64,000 nucleotides of DNA from Paucimonas lemoignei (GTDB taxonomy: Bacteria > Pseudomonadota > Gammaproteobacteria > Burkholderiales > Burkholderiaceae_D), in the NCBI RefSeq assembly GCF_004342585.1, contig NZ_SLZQ01000002.1, positions 248,001 through 312,000 on the forward strand. Direction: 5' to 3'. Shown piece after piece: positions 1-6,529 of the stretch. The notes under the pieces are model-generated. The model was not told the DNA's origin. It saw nothing but the letters and a program-made list of their open reading frames with translations, and did no database searches. A program made the position numbers and the translations under genes. The stretch's first letter is position 1, and each line of letters opens with the position of its first letter.

Positions 1-163
1 CCTCGAAGCCCAACTCACCGAGCTTGCGGAACACCGATGCTCTCGACAGTGAGAGGTCGGCAACCGCCCGCTCGATCAGCGCCGCGCGGTCACCGTGTTT
101 AGCGGCTTTGAGCGCAGCGCCCAGGGCGCGCAGGTAGTCTTGGATGGCGAGTTCAGAACGCAT
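1..163 (-). CDS. N-terminal fragment of a Mu/BcepMu-type transposase (partial)
   Basis: Only the first 54 codons are inside the window; the rest runs off the left edge. The reading frame is open from an ATG at 163 and begins MRSELAIQDYLRALGAAL, with a helix-turn-helix-like stretch (SLSRASVFRKLGELGF) at about residues 38-53. Transposases of BcepMu-like phages start with a similar short HTH region before the integrase-type catalytic core, and the next gene upstream (DUF3102) is a usual neighbour of such a transposase. The identification therefore rests on the N-terminal HTH and on context. No catalytic residue is visible. It could be another early phage DNA-binding protein. Confidence 0.5.
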   Translation of the reverse strand, partial: MRSELAIQDYLRALGAALKAAKHGDRAALIERAVADLSLSRASVFRKLGELGFE

Positions 164-180
164 GGTGGCGATTTCTTGGA

Positions 181-1101
181 TTAGTCGTTGGAGCTGGAAG
201 CTTGGAAGTCTTTCATCCAGGGCGGAGACACCAGAGCTTCCAGGTCGACGTTGATGCGGAATTCCTTCTGCAGGGCGATCAATGCCTGCATGACGGAAGT
301 CAGCGCCTGAGCCTGCAGCACTTCCATTTCTTCAGGCACATCACCGTGGCCGGAGGTTGCTGCCTGCTCCTGGATGTCGACCAGGGCGCGGCGCAGTTCG
401 CTTTGCGCGAGGTTGGCGATGGTTTCGCTGGAGTCGAGCAGCGCGCGCCGGGCCGGCGCCCATTCCCACTCGTCAGCCGGCGTGGCTGTTTTCTTGCGCT
501 CCAGCTCGGTGGTGAGCTGGTCGATTTTCTTGTTCTTGGAGGCCAGCACCTTGTCGGTGGCCTCAGCCGTTTCCCTGGATTCGCGCAGCGCTGCCTTCAA
601 TTCACGCACCGACATGCGGTCGATCTCGTCCAGGTTGAGGTTGGCTACCGTGCCGCCCTCAGCCAATTCATTGAGGCTATCGTCATCGAGCGTCATCAGC
701 TCGAACAGCTTGCTCTTGCCCAAAAGCGCAAACGTTTGCGCTTTTGAGGTCAGCGCCGGGTTGGTCAAATACTTCACCGCCGCCTGCATCATCAGTTGCG
801 CGGTGCGGGCCGGAATGCCGAGACGCTCCTCGACGATCTGGATGAATTCGCCGTGCCCCTCGTTTTCCTTCAGGAGGACAAGCCGCTTGCCGGCTTCCAG
901 CATGGCTTCAGCTGACTGCCCCATGTAGAAACGCGCCTCCTGAACGACGCGCTCCTGGTTATAGGGCAGGTCGTATCCCATCAGTTCAGCGACTTTCGCG
1001 GCATTGGCGGAGACTTCGACCAGCGCTGTCGCTCCCTGCTGCAGCGCTTCGTTGTCGACTTCGGTCTGCTCGACTGTGGTTTCGTTCTTTTTACGTGCCA
1101 T
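181..1101 (-). CDS. DUF3102 family phage protein
   Basis: A 306-residue soluble protein. Residues about 50-115 carry the pattern typical of DUF3102 phage proteins (a helix with EAGKRLVLLKENEGHGEF, followed by LGIPARTAQLMMQAA). Residues about 165-205 are strongly charged and helical, probably a coiled coil. DUF3102 proteins occur in the early region of transposable and other prophages; their function is not known, though the N-terminal part looks like a DNA-binding HTH. The ATG at 1101 has an AGGAG-type ribosome site just upstream. It ends 17 bases before the putative transposase, in the same leftward early operon. Confidence 0.7.
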   Translation of the reverse strand: MARKKNETTVEQTEVDNEALQQGATALVEVSANAAKVAELMGYDLPYNQERVVQEARFYMGQSAEAMLEAGKRLVLLKENEGHGEFIQIVEERLGIPARTAQLMMQAAVKYLTNPALTSKAQTFALLGKSKLFELMTLDDDSLNELAEGGTVANLNLDEIDRMSVRELKAALRESRETAEATDKVLASKNKKIDQLTTELERKKTATPADEWEWAPARRALLDSSETIANLAQSELRRALVDIQEQAATSGHGDVPEEMEVLQAQALTSVMQALIALQKEFRINVDLEALVSPPWMKDFQASSSND

Positions 1102-1113
1102 TGATTTCTCCTG

Positions 1114-1422
1114 TTAGTTGTTGCGGGTGTAGCGGTTGCGGATTTCCGAGATCTTGCGTTCGGCGCGATCGATGGAAGCCATCACCTTGACGCCCAGGGC
1201 GCCGGCCTTGGCGCCAAGCAGCCAACGGCCGGTTTCCTCTTGCTGGAATGCCCAGCCAGCCGTTTTCAGGTTTTCCATGTCGCGGGTGATGTAAGAGGCA
1301 GGAACGCCGATTTCCTTGGCGATCTGCGTGGTAGTCAGGCCGGTGACCACATCCTCCCCGAGCAGCATCACGACCTTGAGCAGGCGCTGCTGCGCATCGT
1401 TGGTGTACTTGGCTTCACTCAT
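1114..1422 (-). CDS. phage winged-helix DNA-binding protein
   Basis: A 102-residue protein. Residues about 10-60 look like an IclR/MarR-style winged helix (LLKVVMLLGEDVVTGLTTTQ, IAKEIGVPASYITRDMENL, then a wing ending GRWLLG). This suggests an early phage regulator, but the target is unknown. The ATG at 1422 is chosen over an in-frame upstream start because GGAGG lies four bases before it and because its ATGA overlaps the stop of the preceding 74-residue gene, which suggests translational coupling. It belongs to the leftward early operon between the DUF3102 gene and the BcepMu gp16-like gene. Confidence 0.6.
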   Translation of the reverse strand: MSEAKYTNDAQQRLLKVVMLLGEDVVTGLTTTQIAKEIGVPASYITRDMENLKTAGWAFQQEETGRWLLGAKAGALGVKVMASIDRAERKISEIRNRYTRNN

Positions 1423-1643
1423 GCGGCCTCCGGCAGCGCGCTTGGGCAAAGGACAGTCTTGCAGGAGACCACCACGAATTCGGCGCCAGCCCAGCGGCGG
1501 TGCGCTTGATCGTGAAGGTTCGCGGCGATGACTTCAGCTTCCAAATCGGTTTCGCACACGATGTTGCGGTAGCACGGTGCATCTTCATTGAGCGCCGCAT
1601 CTTCAGGCGCCGGGTAAATGACCTGAACGTCACAGAGTTTCAT
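1419..1643 (-). CDS. small phage protein of unknown function
   Basis: A 74-residue protein beginning MKLCDVQVIYPAPEDAAL. It has no membrane segment and no motif I recognise; it contains three cysteines (residues 4, about 24 and about 64). The start at 1643 follows a GGAGA ribosome site, and a longer in-frame reading upstream has no support. Its TGA stop overlaps the ATG of the next leftward gene by four bases. Position in the early operon of a transposable prophage is the only clue to its role. Confidence 0.45.
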   Translation of the reverse strand: MKLCDVQVIYPAPEDAALNEDAPCYRNIVCETDLEAEVIAANLHDQAHRRWAGAEFVVVSCKTVLCPSALPEAA

Positions 1644-1656
1644 GTGTTGATGTCTC

Positions 1657-1890
1657 CTAGATGGCATTGCGGATGGAATTGGTGATGACGCCTTCCTTGA
1701 GGCCGAGGCGGACGGCGATCTTGTGGCACTGGCCTCGCACACAAGGGCGGGCCGGCTGGGAATTCAAGACCTCGTAGACGAGCTTCGGGTCGAAATGATT
1801 GGCGATTGCCCAGGCACGGATGGAGACACCTTTCCTGGCGAACTCTTTTTTCACTTGTTCGCGCGTCTTGACGGGTGATATGCTTGCCAT
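1657..1890 (-). CDS. BcepMu gp16-family phage DNA-binding protein
   Basis: A 77-residue protein starting MASISPVKTREQVKKEFA. The order of conserved pieces, K-x-x-EFARKGVS-x-RAWA followed by VYEVLN and then R-x-Q-x-H-x-IAV-x-LGLKEG, is that of the phage-associated BcepMu gp16 family, small HTH proteins encoded next to the repressor of BcepMu-like phages. By position it is the Ner/Cro counterpart: first gene of the leftward early operon and divergent from the repressor, so it probably shuts off or balances the two promoters in the 79-base gap at 1891-1969. The start at 1890 is preferred to longer readings because those would cross the divergent promoter region. Confidence 0.65.
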   Translation of the reverse strand: MASISPVKTREQVKKEFARKGVSIRAWAIANHFDPKLVYEVLNSQPARPCVRGQCHKIAVRLGLKEGVITNSIRNAI

Positions 1891-1969
1891 TCTGTGTATT
1901 AAGTTGTTTATTTGTGGATATATGCGGACATCATAATCCACTAAATGTGAAGTTGCAAGCAGGCACTCC
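1891..1969. promoter_or_regulatory. divergent early/repressor control region with a dyad operator
   Basis: The 79 bases separate the leftward early operon from the rightward repressor gene and must contain both promoters. An inverted repeat GTGGAT (1914-1919) and ATCCAC (1936-1941) is centred about 1928 in AT-rich sequence; with one mismatch the arms extend to eight bases. This is the expected location for repressor or gp16-type binding. No second copy of the dyad was found in the gap. Confidence 0.45.
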
Positions 1970-2818
1970 ATGAAAAATGAAAATAAATTTGAAGAAGTGA
2001 TTTCCAGGGCGAAAATCGCTTTAAAAGTGAACGGCGACAAGGAGTTAGCGGCCTTGCTGGAAATGTCTGCGACTGCCTTTTCTAACCGGAAAAAGAAGGG
2101 ATCGATCCCTTATGAGAAGTTGACCGAACTTTTGGCTTCACGAAATGTGGATTTTCGGTGGGTGTTCACGGGAAGTGTAGATTCGTCCACGCTGCGTGAT
2201 GCCACCATGGCGGCGACTGATGTCGCGCTCCGTTATTCGACAGTGGGCCGAGGTCTGATGCAGGAAATGCAGGAAGCCGCGTTTGTGGAAAAGCTGACGG
2301 CCGACCAGCTGCTGGATCGCTTCCGCGATCGTCTGCCGGAGACCTTCTCTGTCGACACCGAAGTGGCCCAGGAAAACGCCGAGCATTACCGAATGAGCGA
2401 CTACCAGCTGGTGCCGCGCACATCGGCGCGGCCATCTGCTGGGCACGGCATGATCGTGGAGAGCGATCAGATCGTCGACTACCTGGCATTCAAGCGTGAA
2501 TGGCTTTCCCGCGTGCTGGGAATCACGCATGGCGATATCGCCCTGGTCCAGGTGCGTGGCAGCTCAATGGCGACGACTGTCTATGATGGCGACCTGGTGC
2601 TGGTCGACATGCGCCAGAATCGCCTGGATGCTTCGGCTATCTATGTGCTCAAGATCGGCGAGGCGCTACTGCTAAAGCGCGTATTGATCAACCTGGACGG
2701 CTCAGTCACAATCAAATCCGACAATGAGGAATACGGCAAAAATACGTATTCCGCTGAGCAGCTCAGGGAATTAAATTTACAAATTCTTGGCCGCGTTGTG
2801 TGGCCGCGTTTACGCTAA
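1970..2818 (+). CDS. prophage CI-like repressor with S24/LexA peptidase domain
   Basis: A 282-residue repressor. Residues about 5-65 form a CI-type helix-turn-helix (KELAALLEMSATAFSNRKKKG) and residues about 150-275 an S24 (LexA/UmuD-like) domain. The nucleophile Ser199 lies in VRGSSM and the general-base Lys236 in LLLKRV. A candidate self-cleavage bond is Ala157-Gly158 in RPSAGHGM. It should keep the prophage silent by binding the divergent operator region, and RecA-stimulated self-cleavage would allow induction. The ATG at 1970 is the first in frame. The lipoprotein gene begins 10 bases after its stop, so the two are probably one lysogenic transcript. Confidence 0.85.
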   Translation: MKNENKFEEVISRAKIALKVNGDKELAALLEMSATAFSNRKKKGSIPYEKLTELLASRNVDFRWVFTGSVDSSTLRDATMAATDVALRYSTVGRGLMQEMQEAAFVEKLTADQLLDRFRDRLPETFSVDTEVAQENAEHYRMSDYQLVPRTSARPSAGHGMIVESDQIVDYLAFKREWLSRVLGITHGDIALVQVRGSSMATTVYDGDLVLVDMRQNRLDASAIYVLKIGEALLLKRVLINLDGSVTIKSDNEEYGKNTYSAEQLRELNLQILGRVVWPRLR

Positions 2819-2828
2819 GGGAGGCAAT

Positions 2829-3260
2829 ATGAAAAACATCGCAATCGCTTTCATTCTGTGTGCATCACTTGCCGCCTGCAGCGGCTCACAATCCACAACG
2901 CAGGCAAAGGCCGAGGCCGCAGCGGCCGAACAGGTCAAGGAAACGCCGGCTTATAAGTTGGCAGTAGTAGAAGCAGGAGAGGCGCTTGATCCAGCAGACC
3001 CGCGTGTCGGCAAAACCGCATCGGTCCTGTTCGACGCGGCGCAGTTCTTCAATACATCGGAAAAGGAAATCTCCAACATCGCTTACTACCACGCCAAATC
3101 GCTGCGTGAAAAAGGCATTGCAGCCAGCGCAAATGATTTGATGCTGGCGGGGATGCAGGCATTTCCAAAAAAGGACTCGCCATTTGGCAAGCCCACCTTG
3201 GAATGGTTTAATTTTTTCGGATCGATGTATCAAGTCTCTGTCCTGCATCCACAGTCTTAA
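2829..3260 (+). CDS. prophage lipoprotein of unknown function, downstream of the repressor
   Basis: A 143-residue protein with a lipoprotein signal peptide (MKNIAIAFILCASLAAC, lipidated Cys17) followed by an Ala/Glu/Lys-rich stretch and a helical C-terminal part. No family is recognised. The ATG at 2829 follows a GGGAGG ribosome site and lies 10 bases after the repressor stop, so it is likely transcribed in the lysogen together with the repressor. Phage lipoproteins expressed this way often change the host surface or exclude superinfecting phages; that role is inference from position only. Confidence 0.6.
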   Translation: MKNIAIAFILCASLAACSGSQSTTQAKAEAAAAEQVKETPAYKLAVVEAGEALDPADPRVGKTASVLFDAAQFFNTSEKEISNIAYYHAKSLREKGIAASANDLMLAGMQAFPKKDSPFGKPTLEWFNFFGSMYQVSVLHPQS

Positions 3261-3349
3261 TTTCACAGGCAATTAGTAAAGCGTTTTAATTACTCCCTCC
3301 TTCGCGCGCGCGTAATCTCGCGGCAGGACGTGCGCTAAGGAAACCCGCA

Positions 3350-3892
3350 TTGTGCAGGTACGGCGCCGTCGCTGCGAGGCGCCAATTGAACGACCAACTG
3401 CACATTTCCGAAGCCGGCCTGGCTATCGAAAAGAAGTACGAGAAAGGCCCGCCGGCAATCTCCCCGAGAGGTTTCGCCACTCGCATGTATTTTTGCGACG
3501 CTGGCAAGCCGACCATTGGCTGGGGTCATGTCATCAAGTCGAAAACCGACCGTTTGATGACATGCACCATCAACGAAGCCGAAGCCGACCAGCTGCTTCG
3601 CCAAGACAATCTGGATTCCGAGAACGCGATCAAGCGGCTGGTAAAGGTCGAATTGAAGCAATGCGAATTCGACGCGCTTTGCTCACTCGTCCTCAACATT
3701 GGCGCGACCAACTTCGCCAACTCCACTCTCCTCAGAAAGCTGAATGCCAGCGACAGGCGTGGCGCAGCCGATGAATTCCCGCGCTGGAATAAGTACCGCG
3801 ATCCGAAGTGCGGATGCCTGCGTGTAGCCAAGGGCTTGGAATTGCGGCGTGAAGATGAACGCGCGCTCTTCAAGGGGGTGAAGAATGTTTAA
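3350..3892 (+). CDS. phage endolysin, GH24 lysozyme-like
   Basis: A 180-residue muramidase of the T4/P21-lysozyme (GH24) kind that would cut the peptidoglycan glycan backbone at lysis. The catalytic region reads AIEKKYEKGPPA followed by MYFCDAGKPTIGWGHVI; the Glu in YEKG is the likely catalytic acid and the D-x-G-x-x-TIGxGH pattern is that of the family. CEFDALCSLVLNIGA and the RW-N-x-Y segment near the C-terminus are also family features. No clear signal or anchor is seen at the N-terminus. The TTG at 3350 has AAGGA nine bases upstream; a TTG at 3386 is an alternative. It overlaps the next gene by eight bases, opening the lysis module. Confidence 0.8.
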   Translation: MCRYGAVAARRQLNDQLHISEAGLAIEKKYEKGPPAISPRGFATRMYFCDAGKPTIGWGHVIKSKTDRLMTCTINEAEADQLLRQDNLDSENAIKRLVKVELKQCEFDALCSLVLNIGATNFANSTLLRKLNASDRRGAADEFPRWNKYRDPKCGCLRVAKGLELRREDERALFKGVKNV

Positions 3893-4133
3893 TCGTTCTC
3901 GCGCGTGGCTCGGAGCAGCCATGTCTATTGCGATCATTGGTGCCGGCAACATGGTGCAGGATCTCAAGCGACTTATTTCTCCATTTCAGACAGGGCCAGC
4001 GCCTGTGGCCGCTGGTATCGGTCGCAATAGCTTGTCCGGCGTGCGTCATTCCCGCCGCACGGTTTCCATGGATAAGCGTGCGGCAATCAAGCGCCGCAAT
4101 CAACTGCGCCACAAGCGCGCAGTTAAAGGCTAG
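3885..4133 (+). CDS. small phage membrane protein in the lysis module
   Basis: An 82-residue protein with one hydrophobic segment (about residues 8-24, WLGAAMSIAIIGAGNMV) and a very basic C-terminal half (KRAAIKRRNQLRHKR). It starts inside the last eight bases of the endolysin gene, preceded by a GGGGG-type ribosome site. Position between endolysin and spanins and the membrane-plus-basic layout are compatible with a holin or lysis accessory protein, but nothing in the sequence proves this. Confidence 0.45.
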   Translation: MFNRSRAWLGAAMSIAIIGAGNMVQDLKRLISPFQTGPAPVAAGIGRNSLSGVRHSRRTVSMDKRAAIKRRNQLRHKRAVKG

Positions 4134-4145
4134 GAGGTTGCCGCC

Positions 4146-4373
4146 ATGATCAAGCAGCTGATCAACAGCGAAGGCAACGGCCACCTGTCGCACACCAAGC
4201 TTTGGTCGAATGTCGCGTATCTGGCCGCGACCATTGGCTTCATCTGGAAAGTCTACAAAGGCACCGATATGCCCGAGATTTGGTTTATCTACCTCGGCAT
4301 CGTCGGCGCTTCGGCGGCTGCGCACAAACTGATCGCCATGAAATACAGCGGTGCGCAGGAAGGAGGCAAATGA
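4146..4373 (+). CDS. two-membrane-segment phage protein, holin candidate
   Basis: A 75-residue protein with two hydrophobic segments (about residues 21-36 and 46-62) separated by a short polar loop, ending in a polar tail. Small proteins with two membrane spans lying just before the spanin genes are the usual place and form of a class II holin, which would let the endolysin reach the cell wall; it also resembles small DUF2644-like proteins of Mu-like prophages. The ATG at 4146 is preceded by GGAGG. Its TGA overlaps an ATG of the Rz gene. Confidence 0.5.
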   Translation: MIKQLINSEGNGHLSHTKLWSNVAYLAATIGFIWKVYKGTDMPEIWFIYLGIVGASAAAHKLIAMKYSGAQEGGK

Positions 4374-4993
4374 TGTTTACCTTCGCCGCCATAGGTAAAG
4401 CGCTGACCTCTTCTACAGCAAAAAATATCTACATTGCGATTGTCATTTCAGTCGTCGCATGGGGACTCGATCAGAACGGCTATAGCCGCGCACAGTCGAA
4501 ATATGAACTACAGATCGCCACGGAGAATGAAAAGCGAGCTGAGACTGAGCGTATAGCAGAGCAAAAGCGCCAAGCGAAGCGCGATGCAGAGGCGCGCAAT
4601 GTGCTCCAGCTATCCGGCGAACTGCTTGAAGCAAAAGAGCAAATCGATGCCTTGAAAAATAAATTGAATGAAAGGGCCAAAGATGTATCGACTCAATACC
4701 GCCCGCAGCCGGCTGCTGCGCTCGTTGCTATCCCTCAGTGGATTGTCACTAATGGCTGGGTGTGCGACTACGATCGCGCCATCGGCTACGGAGTGCCAGG
4801 CGCCGCCGGCGCCGATATCGGCGGAGTTGAAATTCAAGCCTGTGCGGCCGACCCCTTTGAGCGCTCAAGCATCGAAGCCGAGCAAATCCTCCGACACCAC
4901 GAAGAGTACGGCGCCTACTGCCGCAAGCTCGAAGAGCAACTAGACAGGGTGCTTCGGCACGTCGATTTCATTGAAGGGAATGCAGCCAGATGA
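4373..4993 (+). CDS. Rz-like inner-membrane spanin subunit
   Basis: A 206-residue i-spanin: a single N-terminal membrane anchor (about residues 17-35, IYIAIVISVVAWGLDQ) followed by a long charged coiled coil (about 45-105) and a C-terminal extension that ends in another helical stretch. It would reach across the periplasm to the Rz1 lipoprotein and fuse inner and outer membranes at lysis. At 206 residues it is longer than lambda Rz (153). The ATG at 4373 is preferred over the adjacent ATG at 4370 because AGGAGG at 4361-4366 is then six bases away. Rz1 is fully nested inside it in another frame. Confidence 0.75.
   Translation: MFTFAAIGKALTSSTAKNIYIAIVISVVAWGLDQNGYSRAQSKYELQIATENEKRAETERIAEQKRQAKRDAEARNVLQLSGELLEAKEQIDALKNKLNERAKDVSTQYRPQPAAALVAIPQWIVTNGWVCDYDRAIGYGVPGAAGADIGGVEIQACAADPFERSSIEAEQILRHHEEYGAYCRKLEEQLDRVLRHVDFIEGNAAR
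4683..4943 (+). CDS. Rz1-like outer-membrane spanin lipoprotein, nested in Rz
   Basis: An 86-residue lipoprotein encoded in a different frame entirely inside the Rz-like gene. It has a basic start, a hydrophobic stretch and the lipobox LMAGC (Cys27), then a proline-rich mature part (QAPPAPISAELKFKPVRPTP) typical of Rz1. The ATG at 4683 has AAAGG seven bases upstream. Embedded Rz1 genes are a known spanin architecture; the lipobox, the proline richness and the location make the call firm although the gene lies wholly within another. Confidence 0.75.
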   Translation: MYRLNTARSRLLRSLLSLSGLSLMAGCATTIAPSATECQAPPAPISAELKFKPVRPTPLSAQASKPSKSSDTTKSTAPTAASSKSN

Positions 4994-5349
4994 GACTCGC
5001 TTTTGAACTTGAAGTGTGGCACCTGTTTGGCATGGCAGTCACCCTCATCAGCGCGTTTTGGGCGCTGATAGCCCTGATCGTCAAACAGTTCAATGCCGGG
5101 CTTGCTTCGCGCTTTGAGACCCTCGAAAACGCACGTAGCGAAGAAAGCAGCCGGACCAATGAAAGATTCGATCGAATTGAGCAGTCACAAAAAAATCTCG
5201 ACAGAGATTTGTTGATGCTCAAAGCGGAATTGCCAGATCGATACGTCAGACGTGAAGATGCTATCCGTTCCGAGATGACGCTGCACGCAAAGTTTGACGG
5301 CCTAGCCGCTCGAATTGATACGTTTTTAAGGGTAAAGAATAATGATTAA
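4990..5349 (+). CDS. phage membrane-anchored coiled-coil protein
   Basis: A 119-residue protein with an N-terminal membrane segment (about residues 13-32, FGMAVTLISAFWALIALIV) followed by a charged coiled coil (about 35-110). Its ATG overlaps the Rz stop (ATGA). Proteins of this build sit between lysis and packaging genes in BcepMu/Mu-like phages; the function is unknown. The layout resembles an anchored periplasmic or cytoplasmic rod rather than an enzyme. Confidence 0.55.
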   Translation: MRLAFELEVWHLFGMAVTLISAFWALIALIVKQFNAGLASRFETLENARSEESSRTNERFDRIEQSQKNLDRDLLMLKAELPDRYVRREDAIRSEMTLHAKFDGLAARIDTFLRVKNND

Positions 5350-5650
5350 ACCTGATATGGAAAAAGCCCGGCGCGAAACCAACCGCTGGCTTATTTTGCA
5401 ATGCCTGAACTGCTCCCGCCCATTAGGCGCAGGCGAGGCGCTGCTGCTCTCCGCACTGGCGGATACTGTAGAGATCACGCAGAAGGAATTGCGCTGCGAA
5501 CTGGATTATCTCCAGGAGCGGCAGCTAGTCGAACTCAAGGGCCAGGATAGCCCGCAATGGCATGCAAGGCTGACGCGCACCGGCATCGACCTGGTTGAAT
5601 ACACCATCCCCTGCGAGCCAGGGATCGCTCGTCCGCAGAAGTACTGGTGA
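5342..5650 (+). CDS. phage winged-helix-like protein (Mu gp26 position)
   Basis: A 102-residue soluble protein with helical N-terminus (RETNRWLILQCLNCSRPLGAGEALLLSAL) and a segment like a winged helix (TQKELRCELDYLQERQLVEL, then a beta-like stretch with WHARLTRTGIDLVEY). This points to a DNA-binding fold, comparable to small HTH proteins found just before the terminase genes of Mu-like phages. It overlaps both neighbours by a few bases, as all genes in this late operon do. The assignment to a Mu gene number is by position. Confidence 0.5.
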   Translation: MIKPDMEKARRETNRWLILQCLNCSRPLGAGEALLLSALADTVEITQKELRCELDYLQERQLVELKGQDSPQWHARLTRTGIDLVEYTIPCEPGIARPQKYW

Positions 5651-5874
5651 TTGCAATGGTGCAGCGTCTAAACAATATTCTTCGCGCTGTCATGCGCGCC
5701 AAGGCACGGCTCCATGACCGCTTGTTCGGTTTGGCTTGCGATCTGCTGCTGCCGATTTCCACCTACTGCAAGGTATGCAACATCCTGCGCGGCATTGCGC
5801 TCGGATTCCTGCTCGGCACCGGCTTCGCGTGCTTGGCGATCGCGCCGTTCATTCACCGTTGGTGGGGGTGCTGA
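5647..5874 (+). CDS. small phage membrane protein
   Basis: A 75-residue protein with a basic N-terminal helix and one hydrophobic segment near the C-terminus (about residues 49-68, ALGFLLGTGFACLAIAPFI). The GTG at 5647 overlaps the preceding stop (GTGA); the ATG at 5656 is an equally reasonable start and would remove three residues. Its stop overlaps the start of the gp27-like gene (TGATG). The function is unknown. Confidence 0.45.
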   Translation: MIAMVQRLNNILRAVMRAKARLHDRLFGLACDLLLPISTYCKVCNILRGIALGFLLGTGFACLAIAPFIHRWWGC

Positions 5875-6392
5875 TGGCGCCGCGCTCTAAAGTCGCCGCC
5901 TTGCCGAAGGCAGTCAAGGAATGGCTGGACAATGCCCTGGTCGAAGGAAACTTCGCCGACTACGAGCTGCTGGCTGCAGGCCTGAAGGAAAAAGGCTACG
6001 ACATCAGCAAATCCAGCCTGCACCGCTATGGTTCCAAGTTCGAGGCAAAGCTGGCCGCAGTGAAGATGGCCACCGAACAAGCCGAAGCGATCGCCAAGGC
6101 CGTTCCTGATGACGAGAATGCTCTCGGCGATGCACTGCTGCGCGTCATCCAGGAGAAGACATTCTCCATGCTGATGAACATGGAGGAAGACCCGAAGATT
6201 GGCTTTGCCAAGCTGGCCAGCATTGCGATCGAATCCGGCTTTTCATCCACCAACGTCAAGGAATTCCGCAGCAAGGTCAAAACCAAGGCGAAGGAAGCCG
6301 CTGCCGAAGTTGAGAAGATCGCCAAGAGCGGTGGTCTCACTGCCGAATCGATCGACGTGATCAAGAAGAGCATTCTCGGAATCGCGCAATGA
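5874..6392 (+). CDS. Mu gp27-like protein (DUF3486), probable small terminase subunit
   Basis: A 172-residue protein of the Mu gp27/DUF3486 kind: N-terminal region LPKAVKEWLDNALVEGNFADYELLAAGLKEKGYDISKSSLHRYGSKFE, which is a DNA-binding-type helical segment characteristic of the family, followed by a long helical part. It directly precedes the large terminase, where a small terminase subunit for DNA recognition is expected. The ATG at 5874 overlaps the preceding stop; longer readings upstream run through the previous gene. Confidence 0.8.
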   Translation: MAPRSKVAALPKAVKEWLDNALVEGNFADYELLAAGLKEKGYDISKSSLHRYGSKFEAKLAAVKMATEQAEAIAKAVPDDENALGDALLRVIQEKTFSMLMNMEEDPKIGFAKLASIAIESGFSSTNVKEFRSKVKTKAKEAAAEVEKIAKSGGLTAESIDVIKKSILGIAQ

Positions 6393-6529
6393 TCACCACT
6401 TTCATCACCGCTTGCGCAATGGGATTCGGCTTCGGGATCGGCACCGCGCTGTTCGCCTTGACTGCTCGCGTAGCGCGCGCAGCCTGGAAGCGTCTCGCCA
6501 AAATTGAATGGAATTGCGGCTATGACTGA
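6389..6529 (+). CDS. 46-residue phage membrane peptide
   Basis: A short gene joined to both neighbours: its ATG overlaps the gp27 stop (ATGA at 6389-6392) and its last eight bases overlap the terminase start at 6522. The product begins MITTFITACAMGFGFGIGT and has one membrane segment (about residues 5-25) followed by a basic tail (RVARAAWKRLAK). The overlaps and membrane-plus-basic layout support a real gene; its role is unknown. Confidence 0.45.
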   Translation: MITTFITACAMGFGFGIGTALFALTARVARAAWKRLAKIEWNCGYD

